64,000 bases of DNA. Source: Prolixibacteraceae bacterium (GTDB taxonomy: Bacteria; Bacteroidota; Bacteroidia; Bacteroidales; Prolixibacteraceae). This document shows positions 25,891 to 35,097 of the stretch, in pieces. Position 1 is the first letter of the stretch; every line of letters starts with the position of its first letter. The stretch covers positions 1-64,000 of the forward strand of contig JAOARB010000028.1 of assembly GCA_025210775.1 (NCBI GenBank), written 5' to 3'. The translations under genes were made by a program, and so were the position numbers. Under the pieces are notes generated by a model that did not search any database, had not been told where the DNA came from, and was given only the letters and a program-made list of their open reading frames with translations.

Positions 25891-27207
25891 TTACATACCT
25901 ACAAGCCAAGACTCAAGAAAGTCCTTTGAAGTAATCCTAACCACAACATTGCGTCCATGTTTGTCCTCTTTTAAAAACCCTTGTTTAATCAGTTGATTTA
26001 CATCTCTTCGTGCAGTTTGTCTCTCAACATGGTGCACCTCTGAAATATCTTGAACAGAAAGCCATTTTTCTTCCTTCACATAAAGATAAGACAACAGGTT
26101 TATTTGACGTTCGTTTAAGTACTTCTTGCCCTGAGACTTAAGATCGTTACTGTGACGTGAAATCTTTGCATATATACGATCCATATCATCTTGTTGCTTT
26201 TGTTTCCTTTTTTGATAATTCAACAAATCTTCAAAAGCCTTTTCTAAAAGATCCAATGAATAGTTAATAAAATATGTAAGATCATTACCGTCCTGTTCGC
26301 ACTCTACAAAAGAACGATCATATTTATTACGGGCTTTTTTAATCTCTTCTGTAACAGACAGAAGATGCATTACACCATATCCTTTTTTAAACAAGTACCA
26401 ATACAATAAAGCCCTTGCTGTACGGCCATTTCCATCTAAGAAAGGGTGTATAAAACCAATCATAAAATGAAGAATAGCAGATTTAACAAATGGATGAATA
26501 TAAGGCTCCTCTCCATTTACAAAATGATATAAATCATCTAACAATAATCGCAAATCTGATGCAGGAGGTGGTATATGAACCGCTTCAGATTTTATCTCAT
26601 CAGCTACGTAAACTTGCTTATCACGAATATGGACCTTATCAGATGATTTCGTATTTTTAACCAACAACTCTTGAATCTCAACTAGAAAATCATCATTAAG
26701 ATCTTTATCCCTACAATCAGCAACATAATTATTCGCATGAAAATTATTCATAATCATCTGCTGTGAATCATCTTTGGGCTTCTTTTTTCGATCAATCATA
26801 TCAACCGCAACCTCAGTAGTAGTTGAAGCTCCTTCAATCTGAGAACTAGTAATAGCTTCTAGTTTATATCTTTTATTTAACAGTTTTATGAAATCATCTT
26901 TGGGAATATTTAACTGCTGAATCAAACGATCCAAACGATAACATCGCTCCTGAATCTTATTATTAATCCAATAATAAAATTGATATGATCCTATCTTTAG
27001 AACTTTCGATTTCGTCTTTCGATCCAACTTAACCAATCCCCAAGCACGAGCCATATCACCCGCGAAAGGTGCAGACTCTTTCGCCTTATATTTGAACTTA
27101 TTCCAATAGAGATACTGATCCTCCATTTTAGTAAGAAAATCAACATGATTCCCAGAAAAATACTCTGCATATAATGTATCAAACGCTATTTTAGGTGGAG
27201 TCTCCAT
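25891..27207 (-). CDS. Fic-family protein
   Basis: A 438-residue Fic-domain protein. The catalytic motif HPFLDGNGRTAR is intact, so it should be able to transfer AMP (or another nucleotide part) to hydroxyl side chains of proteins. An inhibitory-helix-like motif, SSQIEGAS, lies about 100 residues before it, which suggests self-inhibition through the N-terminal helix (class II). A winged helix-turn-helix (VQDISEVHHVERQTARRDVNQL) closes the protein, so it may also bind DNA. I chose the ATG at 27207 (METPPK); the longer frame to 27267 reads through the promoter and an IS end. Stand-alone gene with its own terminator. Confidence 0.88.
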   Translation of the reverse strand: METPPKIAFDTLYAEYFSGNHVDFLTKMEDQYLYWNKFKYKAKESAPFAGDMARAWGLVKLDRKTKSKVLKIGSYQFYYWINNKIQERCYRLDRLIQQLNIPKDDFIKLLNKRYKLEAITSSQIEGASTTTEVAVDMIDRKKKPKDDSQQMIMNNFHANNYVADCRDKDLNDDFLVEIQELLVKNTKSSDKVHIRDKQVYVADEIKSEAVHIPPPASDLRLLLDDLYHFVNGEEPYIHPFVKSAILHFMIGFIHPFLDGNGRTARALLYWYLFKKGYGVMHLLSVTEEIKKARNKYDRSFVECEQDGNDLTYFINYSLDLLEKAFEDLLNYQKRKQKQQDDMDRIYAKISRHSNDLKSQGKKYLNERQINLLSYLYVKEEKWLSVQDISEVHHVERQTARRDVNQLIKQGFLKEDKHGRNVVVRITSKDFLESWLVGM

Positions 27208-27230
27208 GCAAAATGTGTTATATTTAAATG

Positions 27231-27262
27231 CAAAAGTAACACATTTCACACAAAACACCAAA
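27231..27262 (-). promoter_or_regulatory. Probable promoter of the Fic gene
   Basis: On the minus strand TTTG (27259-27262) and TACTTTTG (27231-27238) are 20 bp apart, close to the Bacteroidota consensus. The upstream box lies only about 10 bp from the solo IS end at 27273, so the insertion may affect expression. Confidence 0.4.
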
Positions 27263-27272
27263 AACAACTTAC

Positions 27273-27315
27273 ATTCAAATCATAAATGCAACTCTATATT
27301 ATAATAAAGAGGTAA
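27273..27315. repeat. Solo IS-end-like sequence
   Basis: ATTCAAATCATAAATGCAAC followed by TCTATATTATAATAAAGAGG, nearly identical to 25744-25790. A more diverged copy of the same start lies at about 34190. No transposase gene is attached. Confidence 0.6.
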
Positions 27316-27604
27316 ACAATGGAAGTCGATGAATCATCTTCATAAAGTGTATCTGGTAAATAATTAATAGGTTTGATTATGTGTTCGTCCATCGGTTTCG
27401 CTATTTTAGTGAAGGAGCCATGTACAAAACATGAAGGAAACACCTTAGATTTGCAATTGTTTATCATGACACAGTCCGAAAAAGTGTCGATATCATAGAT
27501 CAAAAAAGGTGGCATAAGGGAAAGCCAAAAGACTGAATGAAACAGTGTCGAAACAGCTATAAATCGTGTTTAAAACATATTATGTATACCGAATGTTTAC
27601 CCAT

Positions 27605-27657
27605 TCTTAACCTTCCCTATACCCAAAATGGGGTTATGGGTATAGGGAAGGTTAAGA
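27605..27657. repeat. Perfect 20-bp inverted repeat
   Basis: The arms 27605-27624 and 27638-27657 are exact reverse complements around a 13-base loop; the core of each arm is CCTTCCCTATACCC. No T run follows on either strand, so it is not a usual terminator. It may be a MITE-like scrap, a protein-binding palindrome, or a structured RNA. Confidence 0.8.
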
Positions 27658-28000
27658 GGAGGTAAAGAAAGGGTTAAGGTGATACGTTTAAGATACGTAT
27701 CATAATTAGTCCAATTATGGACATAATCATTACTAAAACTATAATTGTAATCGATAATATAAAGTGTAAATATCGGAGATAGTAAAAAAGTCAAATTAAT
27801 GTGTAACAAAATAGGCTTAAGGTACTCTAAGAGGGAAAAGGATCAATATAATAGCCTTAAAATGGAATTAATTTGAGGCTGTTTGGACACTGAAACAACG
27901 TTAATCTGAAGTAGATATATAGACGAAATAGAATAGAGGTTGGGATGTATACTTTTTTGCCTATAGAGAGATCCTATGAATAGTAGAGAGTGGTGAAATA

Positions 28001-28025
28001 AAAAAGGAGGACAGCAATGTCCTCC
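28001..28025 (-). terminator. Rho-independent terminator of the GYF_2-DUF805 gene
   Basis: Perfect 8-bp stem GGAGGACA / TGTCCTCC with loop GCAA and a minus-strand T run. It lies about 60 bp after the gene's stop. Confidence 0.85.
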
Positions 28026-28083
28026 CTATAATATTCTAATCAAAATATATTTCTTTACAAGAAAGTAGGGGCAAAAAAATGTT

Positions 28084-28752
28084 TTAGCTCCTTGCCTCTC
28101 TCATTTTTGGATCAGGTCCGTTTTTATTTTCTCCTTTAGTACCATCAAGAAATAACATAGGTAGAGCTATAAACAACCCCAAATATTGAAGACCAGGGAA
28201 AAAAGCATTAAAGAAACCTGTAAACAGAAGAACAAGAACAAGCAGAGCTGGCCAATTCATATCATTTAAACGTTTGACACAAACCATAACATCCATATAA
28301 ACCAAAAATAACAATAGCAACAGACAGAATATAAGACCACTTGAAGTCTCATCCATAAAATTCATTGATTTTCCAATCATCATAGCGATACAGTTCAATG
28401 GAATATGAAAAGCAGCATATTTAGATCTTCTTAATCGTCCTTTATGCGAGAATAGAATTTGCTCAATAGAGAGTTCTGGATCATCATTCGGATTATACCT
28501 CTTATTTTTGTCTATATTTTCTTCTCTTTCATACTTTTGTTCTACATCATTTTTGGTTAAACTAGCTTGAGTTAGTTTAGACGAGCCTAAACCGAATAGG
28601 TCTTTTAACTCTTCCATAGATGAAGCTTCCATCTTATTGTCCATTCCTTCTTTCCATACCAATGTATTTCTCTTTATTGGTTCTTTCCTTAACTGCTCTA
28701 AATCAAAGGGACCGCAATAGTCCTCTGTTCCATTGTCGTAATAGTACTTCAT
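28084..28752 (-). CDS. GYF_2-DUF805 membrane protein
   Basis: A 222-residue protein. Residues 1-55 are a GYF_2 (DUF4339) domain (YYYDNGTEDYCGPFDLEQL, NTLVWKEGMDNKMEASS). A charged linker follows, and residues about 95-215 are a DUF805 membrane domain that starts LFSHKGRLRRSKY, has three to four hydrophobic segments, the conserved KRLNDMNWP, and ends DGTKGENKNGPDPKM. GYF_2 domains bind proline-rich peptides or partner proteins, and DUF805 has no known activity. This fusion is common in Bacteroidota inner membranes. Stand-alone gene. Confidence 0.88.
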   Translation of the reverse strand: MKYYYDNGTEDYCGPFDLEQLRKEPIKRNTLVWKEGMDNKMEASSMEELKDLFGLGSSKLTQASLTKNDVEQKYEREENIDKNKRYNPNDDPELSIEQILFSHKGRLRRSKYAAFHIPLNCIAMMIGKSMNFMDETSSGLIFCLLLLLFLVYMDVMVCVKRLNDMNWPALLVLVLLFTGFFNAFFPGLQYLGLFIALPMLFLDGTKGENKNGPDPKMREARS

Positions 28753-29185
28753 TATTATTTTTTGTTGGTAATAGTTATAAAATAGTCATAAACAATTTTT
28801 AATTACTTAACCATAAAATTAACATTTAACCATAATTAAACAACAAAAACAAACTATAATTCTATTCTAAAGAAAAAAAGGGCTAAAAAGAAGCAGAATC
28901 TAGTTCTCAGAAAAGGTACAGCGAAACTTCATTCCAATAGGTAGAATAATATAAGTCCTTAATATCTATCTTGTTCTATGATACGATCTTAATAAACACT
29001 CAAATGTAGATAACACAACAAGATTTATAGACTCACTTTAATGTTCAAGCATTGATGGATGAATATTTTATACGAAAATACTACCCCTACACAATCGAAA
29101 GAACATTGTCGACTACATTACCTTGGATAGGATAAAGAATTTCCGTTTTACCATCTCCTTTATAAAAATAGAAATAACAATAAAG
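28753..29185. other. Intergenic, nothing recognised
   Basis: A+T-rich. No gene, strong hairpin or repeat is seen. Confidence 0.5.
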
Positions 29186-29614
29186 CTATTTTTTCCATTT
29201 CATAGTATATTCGGATTCTCCAGTAGGCTTATCAATATCTTCAGAAAGAATTCTAAAGCCCTGATGCTGATAGAATGTAAGAGAGTGAACATTCTTCTTA
29301 AAAACACAAAGAGTGATGGTGGTATGATTTTCTTTTATCGTTTTAAGTAAAGAAGAACCAACTCCTTTACCCTGACTTTCGGGAAGCACAAAGATGGCAG
29401 CAAGAAAATCGTCAATCATAGAGACAAAACCTAGTATGCGATTGGCTTCAACTGCCACAATAGTATTCGTTTTAGGAAGATAAACATGCCCCATCACCTC
29501 CTTGTGTTGTGCCCAATAGGTTGGATCAATAAAGTCGTGCGCAACAACAGACGTTTGATACCACAACTCGACCACCTCTGGTATCTCCTCTCTTTTAAGC
29601 TTTCGTATTTCCAT
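29186..29614 (-). CDS. GNAT-family N-acetyltransferase (YjaB-like)
   Basis: A 142-residue GNAT protein. The acetyl-CoA loop is LPESQGKGVGSSLL near residues 76-89 (Q/RxxGxG/A motif), preceded by the strand AAIFVLP and followed by TLCVFKKNVHSLTFYQHQGF, the usual motif B. The N-terminus (YQTSVVAHDFIDPTYW) resembles E. coli YjaB. It should acetylate an amine of a small molecule or a protein; the substrate is not evident. Stand-alone. Confidence 0.87.
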   Translation of the reverse strand: MEIRKLKREEIPEVVELWYQTSVVAHDFIDPTYWAQHKEVMGHVYLPKTNTIVAVEANRILGFVSMIDDFLAAIFVLPESQGKGVGSSLLKTIKENHTTITLCVFKKNVHSLTFYQHQGFRILSEDIDKPTGESEYTMKWKK

Positions 29615-29760
29615 CTTACTATTCTATGATTATTTTAAAGATAAAAGTAATAGATATGATAAAAATTGATCAACACAGAACGATAAAATTTCAAGTAATT
29701 GTTAATTCTTGACTATTAATTCTCAACCATTATCAAAGAAGTTTCCATGGGGGATAATCA

Positions 29761-30360
29761 TCACCTCAATAATGCCATTGTATATTCCATAGGAATAGAA
29801 ATGTACTTTTGTTTAAAGTATGGCGCAATACGAGCAATAGATTGATAACCTTGAACGTGGACCTTTTCATACAGTTGTTCGTAGGAATCAAACAGCTGTT
29901 CTGTTTTAAAGGTCTTCTGCTTGACACTTGAATTATCTGCCACCACACTCCAACTATTAGCAGCTTTCACTTCTTCATAGGCAATATATGCCCATTGTGA
30001 TTTCAGACCATGATCCACAATAACCACCTCCTTTGCTAGGTGAAGGGCATGATCAATCATTCTTTGCGGATCGTTCATTTCGTGAAGACAAAATTCAAAA
30101 AGAATCACATCACCAGAAACATCAACATCATTAAAATCAGAATGGATAAGGGTAAATTTTTCATCTAGCTCTTTCTCTTGAAGCACCAAACGCAATCTTT
30201 CGAGTGCCATCTGATCATTATCTATAGCAATTACATGTTTGGCTGTATAGCCATAAGCCACGAATTGGCCTCCTCCAGCACCTACAGAGATTACTGTCTT
30301 ATCTTTAAAATCATAGAAATTCAAAAGGTTGTTTACGATCTGCTGTACATCTTTAACCAT
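29761..30360 (-). CDS. Class I SAM-dependent methyltransferase
   Basis: A 199-residue protein with motif I VISVGAGGGQFVAYG at about residues 23-37, an acidic residue ending the second strand (VIAIDND), and motif IV-like ILFEFCLHEMND near 106. The overall layout is a Rossmann-type methyltransferase with a helical cap. The substrate is not evident; the EFCLHEM context resembles small-molecule methyltransferases. Stand-alone, 146 bp from the GNAT gene in the same direction. Confidence 0.82.
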   Translation of the reverse strand: MVKDVQQIVNNLLNFYDFKDKTVISVGAGGGQFVAYGYTAKHVIAIDNDQMALERLRLVLQEKELDEKFTLIHSDFNDVDVSGDVILFEFCLHEMNDPQRMIDHALHLAKEVVIVDHGLKSQWAYIAYEEVKAANSWSVVADNSSVKQKTFKTEQLFDSYEQLYEKVHVQGYQSIARIAPYFKQKYISIPMEYTMALLR

Positions 30361-30677
30361 TATATTTTGTTTTTGGGATTGTTTACACAGTTCATTCAGA
30401 TTAGCTTATAGAAAGATACAGAGATTACTCTAAAAAACAGAGACACCTAGACATGTTTTCAAAACAACTCATTCCCTTACTGAAGTAGGTTGTATTCTTC
30501 AATCATACCATACTGTCTCCACACAATAAAGAAGAGATGACATTTTTGAAACAATCATTTGACCGCTTTATCATAATAAGGATCTATAGATTGCCACATA
30601 ATCGATTGAAAACGCAAGAAAGAACATCACTTTTATCAACTAAAGAGAAGAAAATAGAACGAATGTGACATTTTATA
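30361..30677. other. Intergenic, nothing recognised
   Basis: A+T-rich, with no supported gene or clear structure. Confidence 0.5.
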
Positions 30678-31295
30678 TTAAAAATGAAAAGCAATGCCCA
30701 TAGAAGCACCATTATTGGTTAGTTTGCCATCATAAGGAGAAATATCTTTTAGGCCAATATCATAACAGAAGTATGGTTCAAAACGACTAATCTCGAAACT
30801 CAGTCCTATTCGAAGACCAGCATTGATTGGAGATAGGGCGTCTTTATCATTTCGACCAATACTAAGTTCTTCATATTTTGATTCGTCACGTTTGATCGCT
30901 TTTAAACAATAACCTATATACGGTTCAAAGTTAACACGAACGGCTAACAACTTAAAATCAACGACCTTATAACTAAACTCAAAAGGGATTTCTATAAAAC
31001 TTAATATGTGATCATATACAGAATATTTCATCTCTTTATACTTCTCTAGTGTGCTCACTTTTTGTATAAACATCACACTTGGTTGAATGCGAAAGTCGTC
31101 ATAATTCTTTGCGTAAAAGAAACTAATATGAAGTCCTCTCTTAGCTCTGTAGTAATAATAGATCTCAGAAGAGCGGTATTTATTATAATTTATTCCCATT
31201 TTAACACCATAATTATGAGTATTATCCTGGGCTTGACCCCTATTTACAGAAAGAAACATCAAAAAAACTATAATAAAAAACAGACACTTTCTCAT
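30678..31295 (-). CDS. PorT-like outer-membrane beta-barrel protein (paralog 1)
   Basis: A 205-residue exported protein from ATG 31295 (MRKCLFF, signal peptide ending near GQAQ); the longer frame to 31358 would put 21 residues before the signal. The mature part alternates short amphipathic strands (YNKYRSSEIYYYY, FDFKLLAVRVNFEPYIGY) and ends in the hydrophobic-aromatic pattern MGIAFHF, as outer-membrane barrels do. It is the most diverged of five paralogs in this cluster. Upstream it shares GTTTAAAC and a TTATATTTAA block with paralog 4, likely promoter sequence. The role of the family is unknown; small barrels of this type are numerous in Bacteroidota. Confidence 0.8.
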   Translation of the reverse strand: MRKCLFFIIVFLMFLSVNRGQAQDNTHNYGVKMGINYNKYRSSEIYYYYRAKRGLHISFFYAKNYDDFRIQPSVMFIQKVSTLEKYKEMKYSVYDHILSFIEIPFEFSYKVVDFKLLAVRVNFEPYIGYCLKAIKRDESKYEELSIGRNDKDALSPINAGLRIGLSFEISRFEPYFCYDIGLKDISPYDGKLTNNGASMGIAFHF

Positions 31296-31530
31296 TACTA
31301 AATTATTTTTCTCATTAAATATAACATAAGTGGTGTTTAAACGAAGGAACAAAGTCAATCATTTACACTGTACACTCATGTTATAATGGTCTACTATGAT
31401 AATATGGCATAATTGTTGATCTAAAAAGAATATAATCCATGAAAGACGAGTGCCATATTACATATCATAAGATTTGTGCAAGTTAACAATTTCTTTAACG
31501 AAGTAAAATATTGTATTTAGAATAAATAAT

Positions 31531-31564
31531 AACGGGAAAACCTCAACAAAGAGACTTCCCCGTT
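31531..31564 (-). terminator. Probable terminator after the paralog 2 tail
   Basis: Stem AACGGG / CCCCGTT with an imperfect middle; the minus-strand 3' side is only moderately T-rich. It lies 40 bp after the stop of the partial paralog. Confidence 0.45.
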
Positions 31565-31603
31565 ACCAACAAACATATCTATCTGATTATAAAAAGAATC
31601 AAA

Positions 31604-31786
31604 TTAAAAATGAATAGCTACTCCAAAGTTCATAGATCGATTATACAAGGTATGATCTTTGATGTTACAAATATTCATTACACCAATATCATAAGCAAAA
31701 TAAGGTTCAATGATGCCTAAATCGAAACTTACACCAAGACTCACCCCATAGTCAAAAGGATAAATAATATCATTACTAGTATTTTG
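31604..31786 (-). pseudogene. Partial PorT-like paralog (C-terminal 60 residues)
   Basis: On the minus strand the segment encodes NTSNDIIYPFDYGVSLGV, then FDLGIIEPYFAYDIGV and finally NRSMNFGVAIHF before a stop, which closely parallels the C-terminal third of the complete paralog at 31803-32429 (SDNISPFDLGVSLGIS ... NRSINLGMAFHF). There is no start codon, and a stop bounds it upstream. It begins only 17 bp after the stop of that gene, so it is either a tandem partial duplication or the stub of a sixth member. Confidence 0.85.
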
Positions 31787-31802
31787 TCATAAAACCTTTA
31801 AC

Positions 31803-32429
31803 CTAAAAATGGAAAGCCATACCAAGATTTATTGATCTATTTTTTACTTTTGATTCTTTATCAGGATCAATATCACAAACCCCTAAATCATATGCAATAT
31901 AAGGCTCTACAGAACCGAGATCAATACTAATTCCTAAACTAACTCCTAGATCAAAAGGAGAAATATTATCACTACTCGCATTTGATCCAATCTTAAGAGG
32001 TATGGATTCTGTACCAGATTCCTGTGTAGCACCTAAACAAAAGCCTATATGAGGCTCTACATTTAAACGTAAACCACCTGGTCTGTTAAAATTAATTAGT
32101 TTCAAACTTACTTCGAATGGCACTTGTAGGTAATTTAGTGTTTGATTGTAAGTTTCAGTCATAATGTATGTTTCACATCCTCTCTGAATAAACATCATTC
32201 CTGTTTGAAAGCGAAAAGTCCACCCTTCAACAGTATAAAATGTTCCAATATGAAACCCCTTATTGTCAAAACCATCCTGTCTAATTGGAATATAGTTTTG
32301 TTTAAAATCAAAAGAGTTTAAATTCAGACCAACTTTAATACCAACATTCCCATCATTATTTACTGCATAAGATGGCATTACAGATATAAGCATCAAAAGG
32401 ATTAGAATAGGGAATAAAATATTTTTCAT
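31803..32429 (-). CDS. PorT-like outer-membrane beta-barrel protein (paralog 2)
   Basis: A 208-residue exported protein with a signal peptide ending near PSYA. It has the family blocks GIKVGLNLNSF, FHIGTFYTVEG, LNVEPHIGFCLG, EPYIAYDLG and the C-terminal LGMAFHF. A second, partial copy of its C-terminal region follows directly. One of five full paralogs; the family blocks are conserved while loops between strands vary, consistent with surface-exposed loops under diversification. Confidence 0.85.
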   Translation of the reverse strand: MKNILFPILILLMLISVMPSYAVNNDGNVGIKVGLNLNSFDFKQNYIPIRQDGFDNKGFHIGTFYTVEGWTFRFQTGMMFIQRGCETYIMTETYNQTLNYLQVPFEVSLKLINFNRPGGLRLNVEPHIGFCLGATQESGTESIPLKIGSNASSDNISPFDLGVSLGISIDLGSVEPYIAYDLGVCDIDPDKESKVKNRSINLGMAFHF

Positions 32430-32660
32430 TATTATTTATATTAGGTAAATATTACTATTGATTTTAAGACTTATAGAGTCACAACAGACCTCTTTCTGTC
32501 TCATATATTAAAAGAGAAAATACAACATAGATCCATTTACAAGATTTATTACTATAAATTGAGACACATTCTATAACGACTTGCCCCCTATAAGAAAGGC
32601 TTCAAAGTTATCATTTTTGATGTATCTGTAAAATAATGTATCAAAAATAAAAATAAAACA
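32430..32660. other. Intergenic, nothing recognised
   Basis: A+T-rich spacer between paralogs 2 and 3; only the terminator that follows is recognised. Confidence 0.45.
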
Positions 32661-32702
32661 AAAAAGCAGGCTAATACCATAAAAGATATTAACCTGCTTT
32701 TT
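32661..32702 (-). terminator. Terminator of paralog 3
   Basis: Stem AAAGCAGG / CCTGCTTT extended by partly pairing GCTAATA / TATTAAC, followed on the minus strand by T-rich sequence. Confidence 0.7.
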
Positions 32703-32734
32703 ATAAGTCATAGAATATTACTGTATTCGACTTA

Positions 32735-33370
32735 TTATAGATGAAGGGCAAGACCAAAATAAAGTCCATTACTATAAGCCACACTAGGGCCATAAATAAC
32801 ATCTCCAAGACCTATGTCATATCCAGCATATGGTTCAAACATTCCAAATTGTAAACTAGCACCTACACGCACACCATAATTTTTATCTCGAAGATCTCCA
32901 TTAATTGCACCATTCTCCTCTCCGATTTTAATCATAGTCTCTTCATCCCCACTTTTAAACTTTCCACTTAAAGCAAAACCCAGATATGGCTCAGCAGAAA
33001 GTCGAATATTACATTTTTCAAATTCAACGATTTTGTAACTTAACTCAAGAGGTATTTCTACATAATTCAGTTTCGAGCGCTGTTCTATTTTTTGAGTCGT
33101 TACTATGGCAGCCACATTTTGAACCGTTTTAGAACCTCCTCTACGAACATAGATCAAACCTGGTTGTAATCGACATTTTCCAAACTCCATTGAATAGAAA
33201 GCTCCAACGTGAACTCCTGAAAGATAGTCAGTATCTTCACCTTCTAAAGGGACACTTAACTTTGTAGAATGCATTCCAATCTTAATACCTAAACTACTCT
33301 TGTTTTGTGCTAGAATGGAAGATATTGACAAAAGCATAAGCATCAATAATAGTGATCCTGTTTTTTTCAT
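32735..33370 (-). CDS. PorT-like outer-membrane beta-barrel protein (paralog 3)
   Basis: A 211-residue exported protein with a signal peptide ending near SILAQ. Family blocks: LGIKIGMHSTKL, GVHVGAFYSMEFG, CRLQPGLIYVRRGG, AEPYLGFALSG, YGVRVGASLQFG, EPYAGYDIGLGD and the C-terminal YFGLALHL. It is closest to paralog 5 (35214-35849), which shares DIMMGP/DVIYGP and LYFGLxLHL. Function unknown; a structural or surface role in the outer membrane is inferred. Confidence 0.85.
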   Translation of the reverse strand: MKKTGSLLLMLMLLSISSILAQNKSSLGIKIGMHSTKLSVPLEGEDTDYLSGVHVGAFYSMEFGKCRLQPGLIYVRRGGSKTVQNVAAIVTTQKIEQRSKLNYVEIPLELSYKIVEFEKCNIRLSAEPYLGFALSGKFKSGDEETMIKIGEENGAINGDLRDKNYGVRVGASLQFGMFEPYAGYDIGLGDVIYGPSVAYSNGLYFGLALHL

Positions 33371-34255
33371 ACTAAATATAGATTAAGTGATTAATAATAA
33401 TAACACAAAAGTTTAGAACATTAAACTTTTGCGATCCTATAAAGAGTCTACAATATAATAATATTATACTATAGATATTAACATTACAACAATATTGTAA
33501 ACATAAATTACAATAAACAGAATAACCCAAAAGAATTCTTTACTCCAAATAAATCACAACAATAAAATCACCAAGAGAGAGCGGAGGAGAAATAAAAGTG
33601 ATCAAAACATTCAAAAATATGGACGGAAATTTTGATTACAATCAAAGTTCGTTTCTAACATAAATGAGAAAAAGTAGATTACCTCCCATCATTGGATTGA
33701 TATAACTCTTGAAAAAAAGAAATTTCAAGGATTGAGTATATAGTCTAAAATACAATTATTAATATATATCAAGGCGAAGAGTAAAGAAGTCTGTACAGAA
33801 AACGAGGAAACACCATCAAAGGGCATCTCCTCGTAAAAATCAATATATAGCATGGATAACTATCCAATTTAATCCTAGTTTTGTTTTATCTTGAAAGATT
33901 AAAGAGTTGAATAATATAGTAACATTTAACCATTAAGATAGTTGTCATACCGGATATTTTCATCCAAAACCTTTAATATTTTCCACTCACATAGATTATA
34001 AAGTTACAAACTACTATGACAAACTATGTGTCTAAGACAATTACAAGTTAGTAAAAATATTTATATGCAAAATAATGTTTACAAGATATTACTAATAAAA
34101 TAAACAATATCAAATATTAACTTAAAAAGGAATAGATCATTGTGCAAAGCATCATATTAATACACAAAGCATTAGTTTATGACTTGCATTCAAATCATAA
34201 ATAAAACAATATATTAAACGAAGTTATTTGATGTTACAAGTTATAAGGCAACAAA
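33371..34255. other. Long spacer with an orphan terminator and duplicated leader
   Basis: No gene is supported in this 0.9-kb stretch. It contains a hairpin of terminator type, ACGAGGA / TCCTCGT at 33802-33834, that belongs to no gene, and a 54-bp block (34031-34084) that elsewhere lies 166 bp upstream of paralog 4. A diverged IS-end-like sequence occurs near 34190. The arrangement suggests that a further paralog once stood here. Confidence 0.5.
34031..34084. repeat. 54-bp spacer repeat, copy 1
   Basis: Identical to 35098-35151 except one base; includes AAGTTAGTAAAAATATTT and ATGCAAAATAATGTTT. It lies downstream of paralog 4, while the other copy lies upstream of it. Confidence 0.85.
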
Positions 34256-34287
34256 AAAGGAAGTATCCAAGCAGATACTCCCTTTTC
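34256..34287 (-). terminator. Terminator of paralog 4
   Basis: Stem GAAGTATC / GATACTCC with a CAAGCA loop inside an A-run/T-run frame; the minus strand ends in a T run. Confidence 0.7.
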
Positions 34288-34320
34288 AAAAATATTATTC
34301 AAACAGTAAATGACAATTAT

Positions 34321-34932
34321 TTATAAATGGAAAGCCACTCCTAAGTAGAATGAACCATTTTTCACTTCATCACCTCCATTAGAGATATTAACAAGACCTA
34401 AATCATATCCTACATATGGTTCGATCTGACCAAACTGTACACTACCTCCAAACTTAACACCGAAATCTACTCCTTTAACTTCATCTGAGTCCTTATCACT
34501 ACCAATTTTAATAGATTCTTTTTCATCTCCAACTTTATTCTTTCCACTTAAGCAAAAACCTAAGCGAGGAGAAACATTTAAACGAATAGCTGTTCCATTA
34601 AGATCTGCAATTTTATAGCTACAATCCAAAGGAATATCAATGTAATTGAGAGTTTGTTTAACAGTGAGAGGCATAAGTTTAGGAATTACTTTACTTCCTC
34701 TTTGAACAAATTCTAAACCTGGTTGAACACGGAAATTATTGCTTTCAATAGTATAAAATATACCAACATGGAAGCCGGTCAAAGATTCTATATCAGCAAA
34801 ATCAGTATCAGTAATATACTTATTAAAGTTTAGACCAGCTTTAACGCCAAAATTACTGTTGTTTTGAGCTTGAGACATACCAACTGAAACAAGCATAAAA
34901 AGGGCCAAAAGGGAAAATCCTAATTTTTTCAT
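34321..34932 (-). CDS. PorT-like outer-membrane beta-barrel protein (paralog 4)
   Basis: A 203-residue exported protein with a clear signal peptide (KKLGFSLLALFMLVSVG, ending near SQAQ). Family blocks: FGVKAGLNFNKY, GFHVGIFYTIESN, FRVQPGLEFVQRGS, LNYIDIPLDCSYKI, NVSPRLGFCLSGK, EPYVGYDLGLVNI and the C-terminal YLGVAFHL. The spacing of strands suggests about eight to ten transmembrane strands. Upstream it has GTTTAAAC (34969-34976) and TTATATTTAACGA, shared with paralog 1. Function unknown. Confidence 0.87.
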   Translation of the reverse strand: MKKLGFSLLALFMLVSVGMSQAQNNSNFGVKAGLNFNKYITDTDFADIESLTGFHVGIFYTIESNNFRVQPGLEFVQRGSKVIPKLMPLTVKQTLNYIDIPLDCSYKIADLNGTAIRLNVSPRLGFCLSGKNKVGDEKESIKIGSDKDSDEVKGVDFGVKFGGSVQFGQIEPYVGYDLGLVNISNGGDEVKNGSFYLGVAFHL

Positions 34933-35097
34933 TTTTAAAGAATTAATTCGTTAAATATAATATTTGTTGTTTAAACACCTAAAAAAGGTATTATATGATA
35001 TTTCCATTTAACGTCTCTAATTTCTTCTCCATGCATAGAATAAAACAGATTACAAAGCAATACTAAAAAAGTGACAATCTATGCGACTAACTACGTT

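Larger units (their letters stand above)
27268..28005. other. Non-coding region with IS debris and a long palindrome
   Basis: No gene is supported; short open frames here are low-complexity. It contains a solo IS end (27273-27315), a perfect 20-bp palindrome (27605-27657), and two sequences resembling terminal inverted repeats of another element, AAACAGTGTCGAAACAGC near 27541 and GAGGCTGTTTGGACACTG near 27879, in opposite orientation. Confidence 0.5.

Noticed and set aside
25891..27267. Longer start for the Fic protein at 27267
   Set aside because: The 20 extra residues run through the predicted promoter and up to an IS end; METPPK at 27207 is the natural start.
27294..27809. Two minus-strand frames of about 70 residues
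   Set aside because: Low-complexity, overlap an IS end and the 20-bp palindrome, no similarity recognised.
27541..27900. A short IS between AAACAGTGTC and GAGGCTGTTTGGACACTG
   Set aside because: The two ends face the wrong way for one element and no transposase lies between them; treated as scraps.
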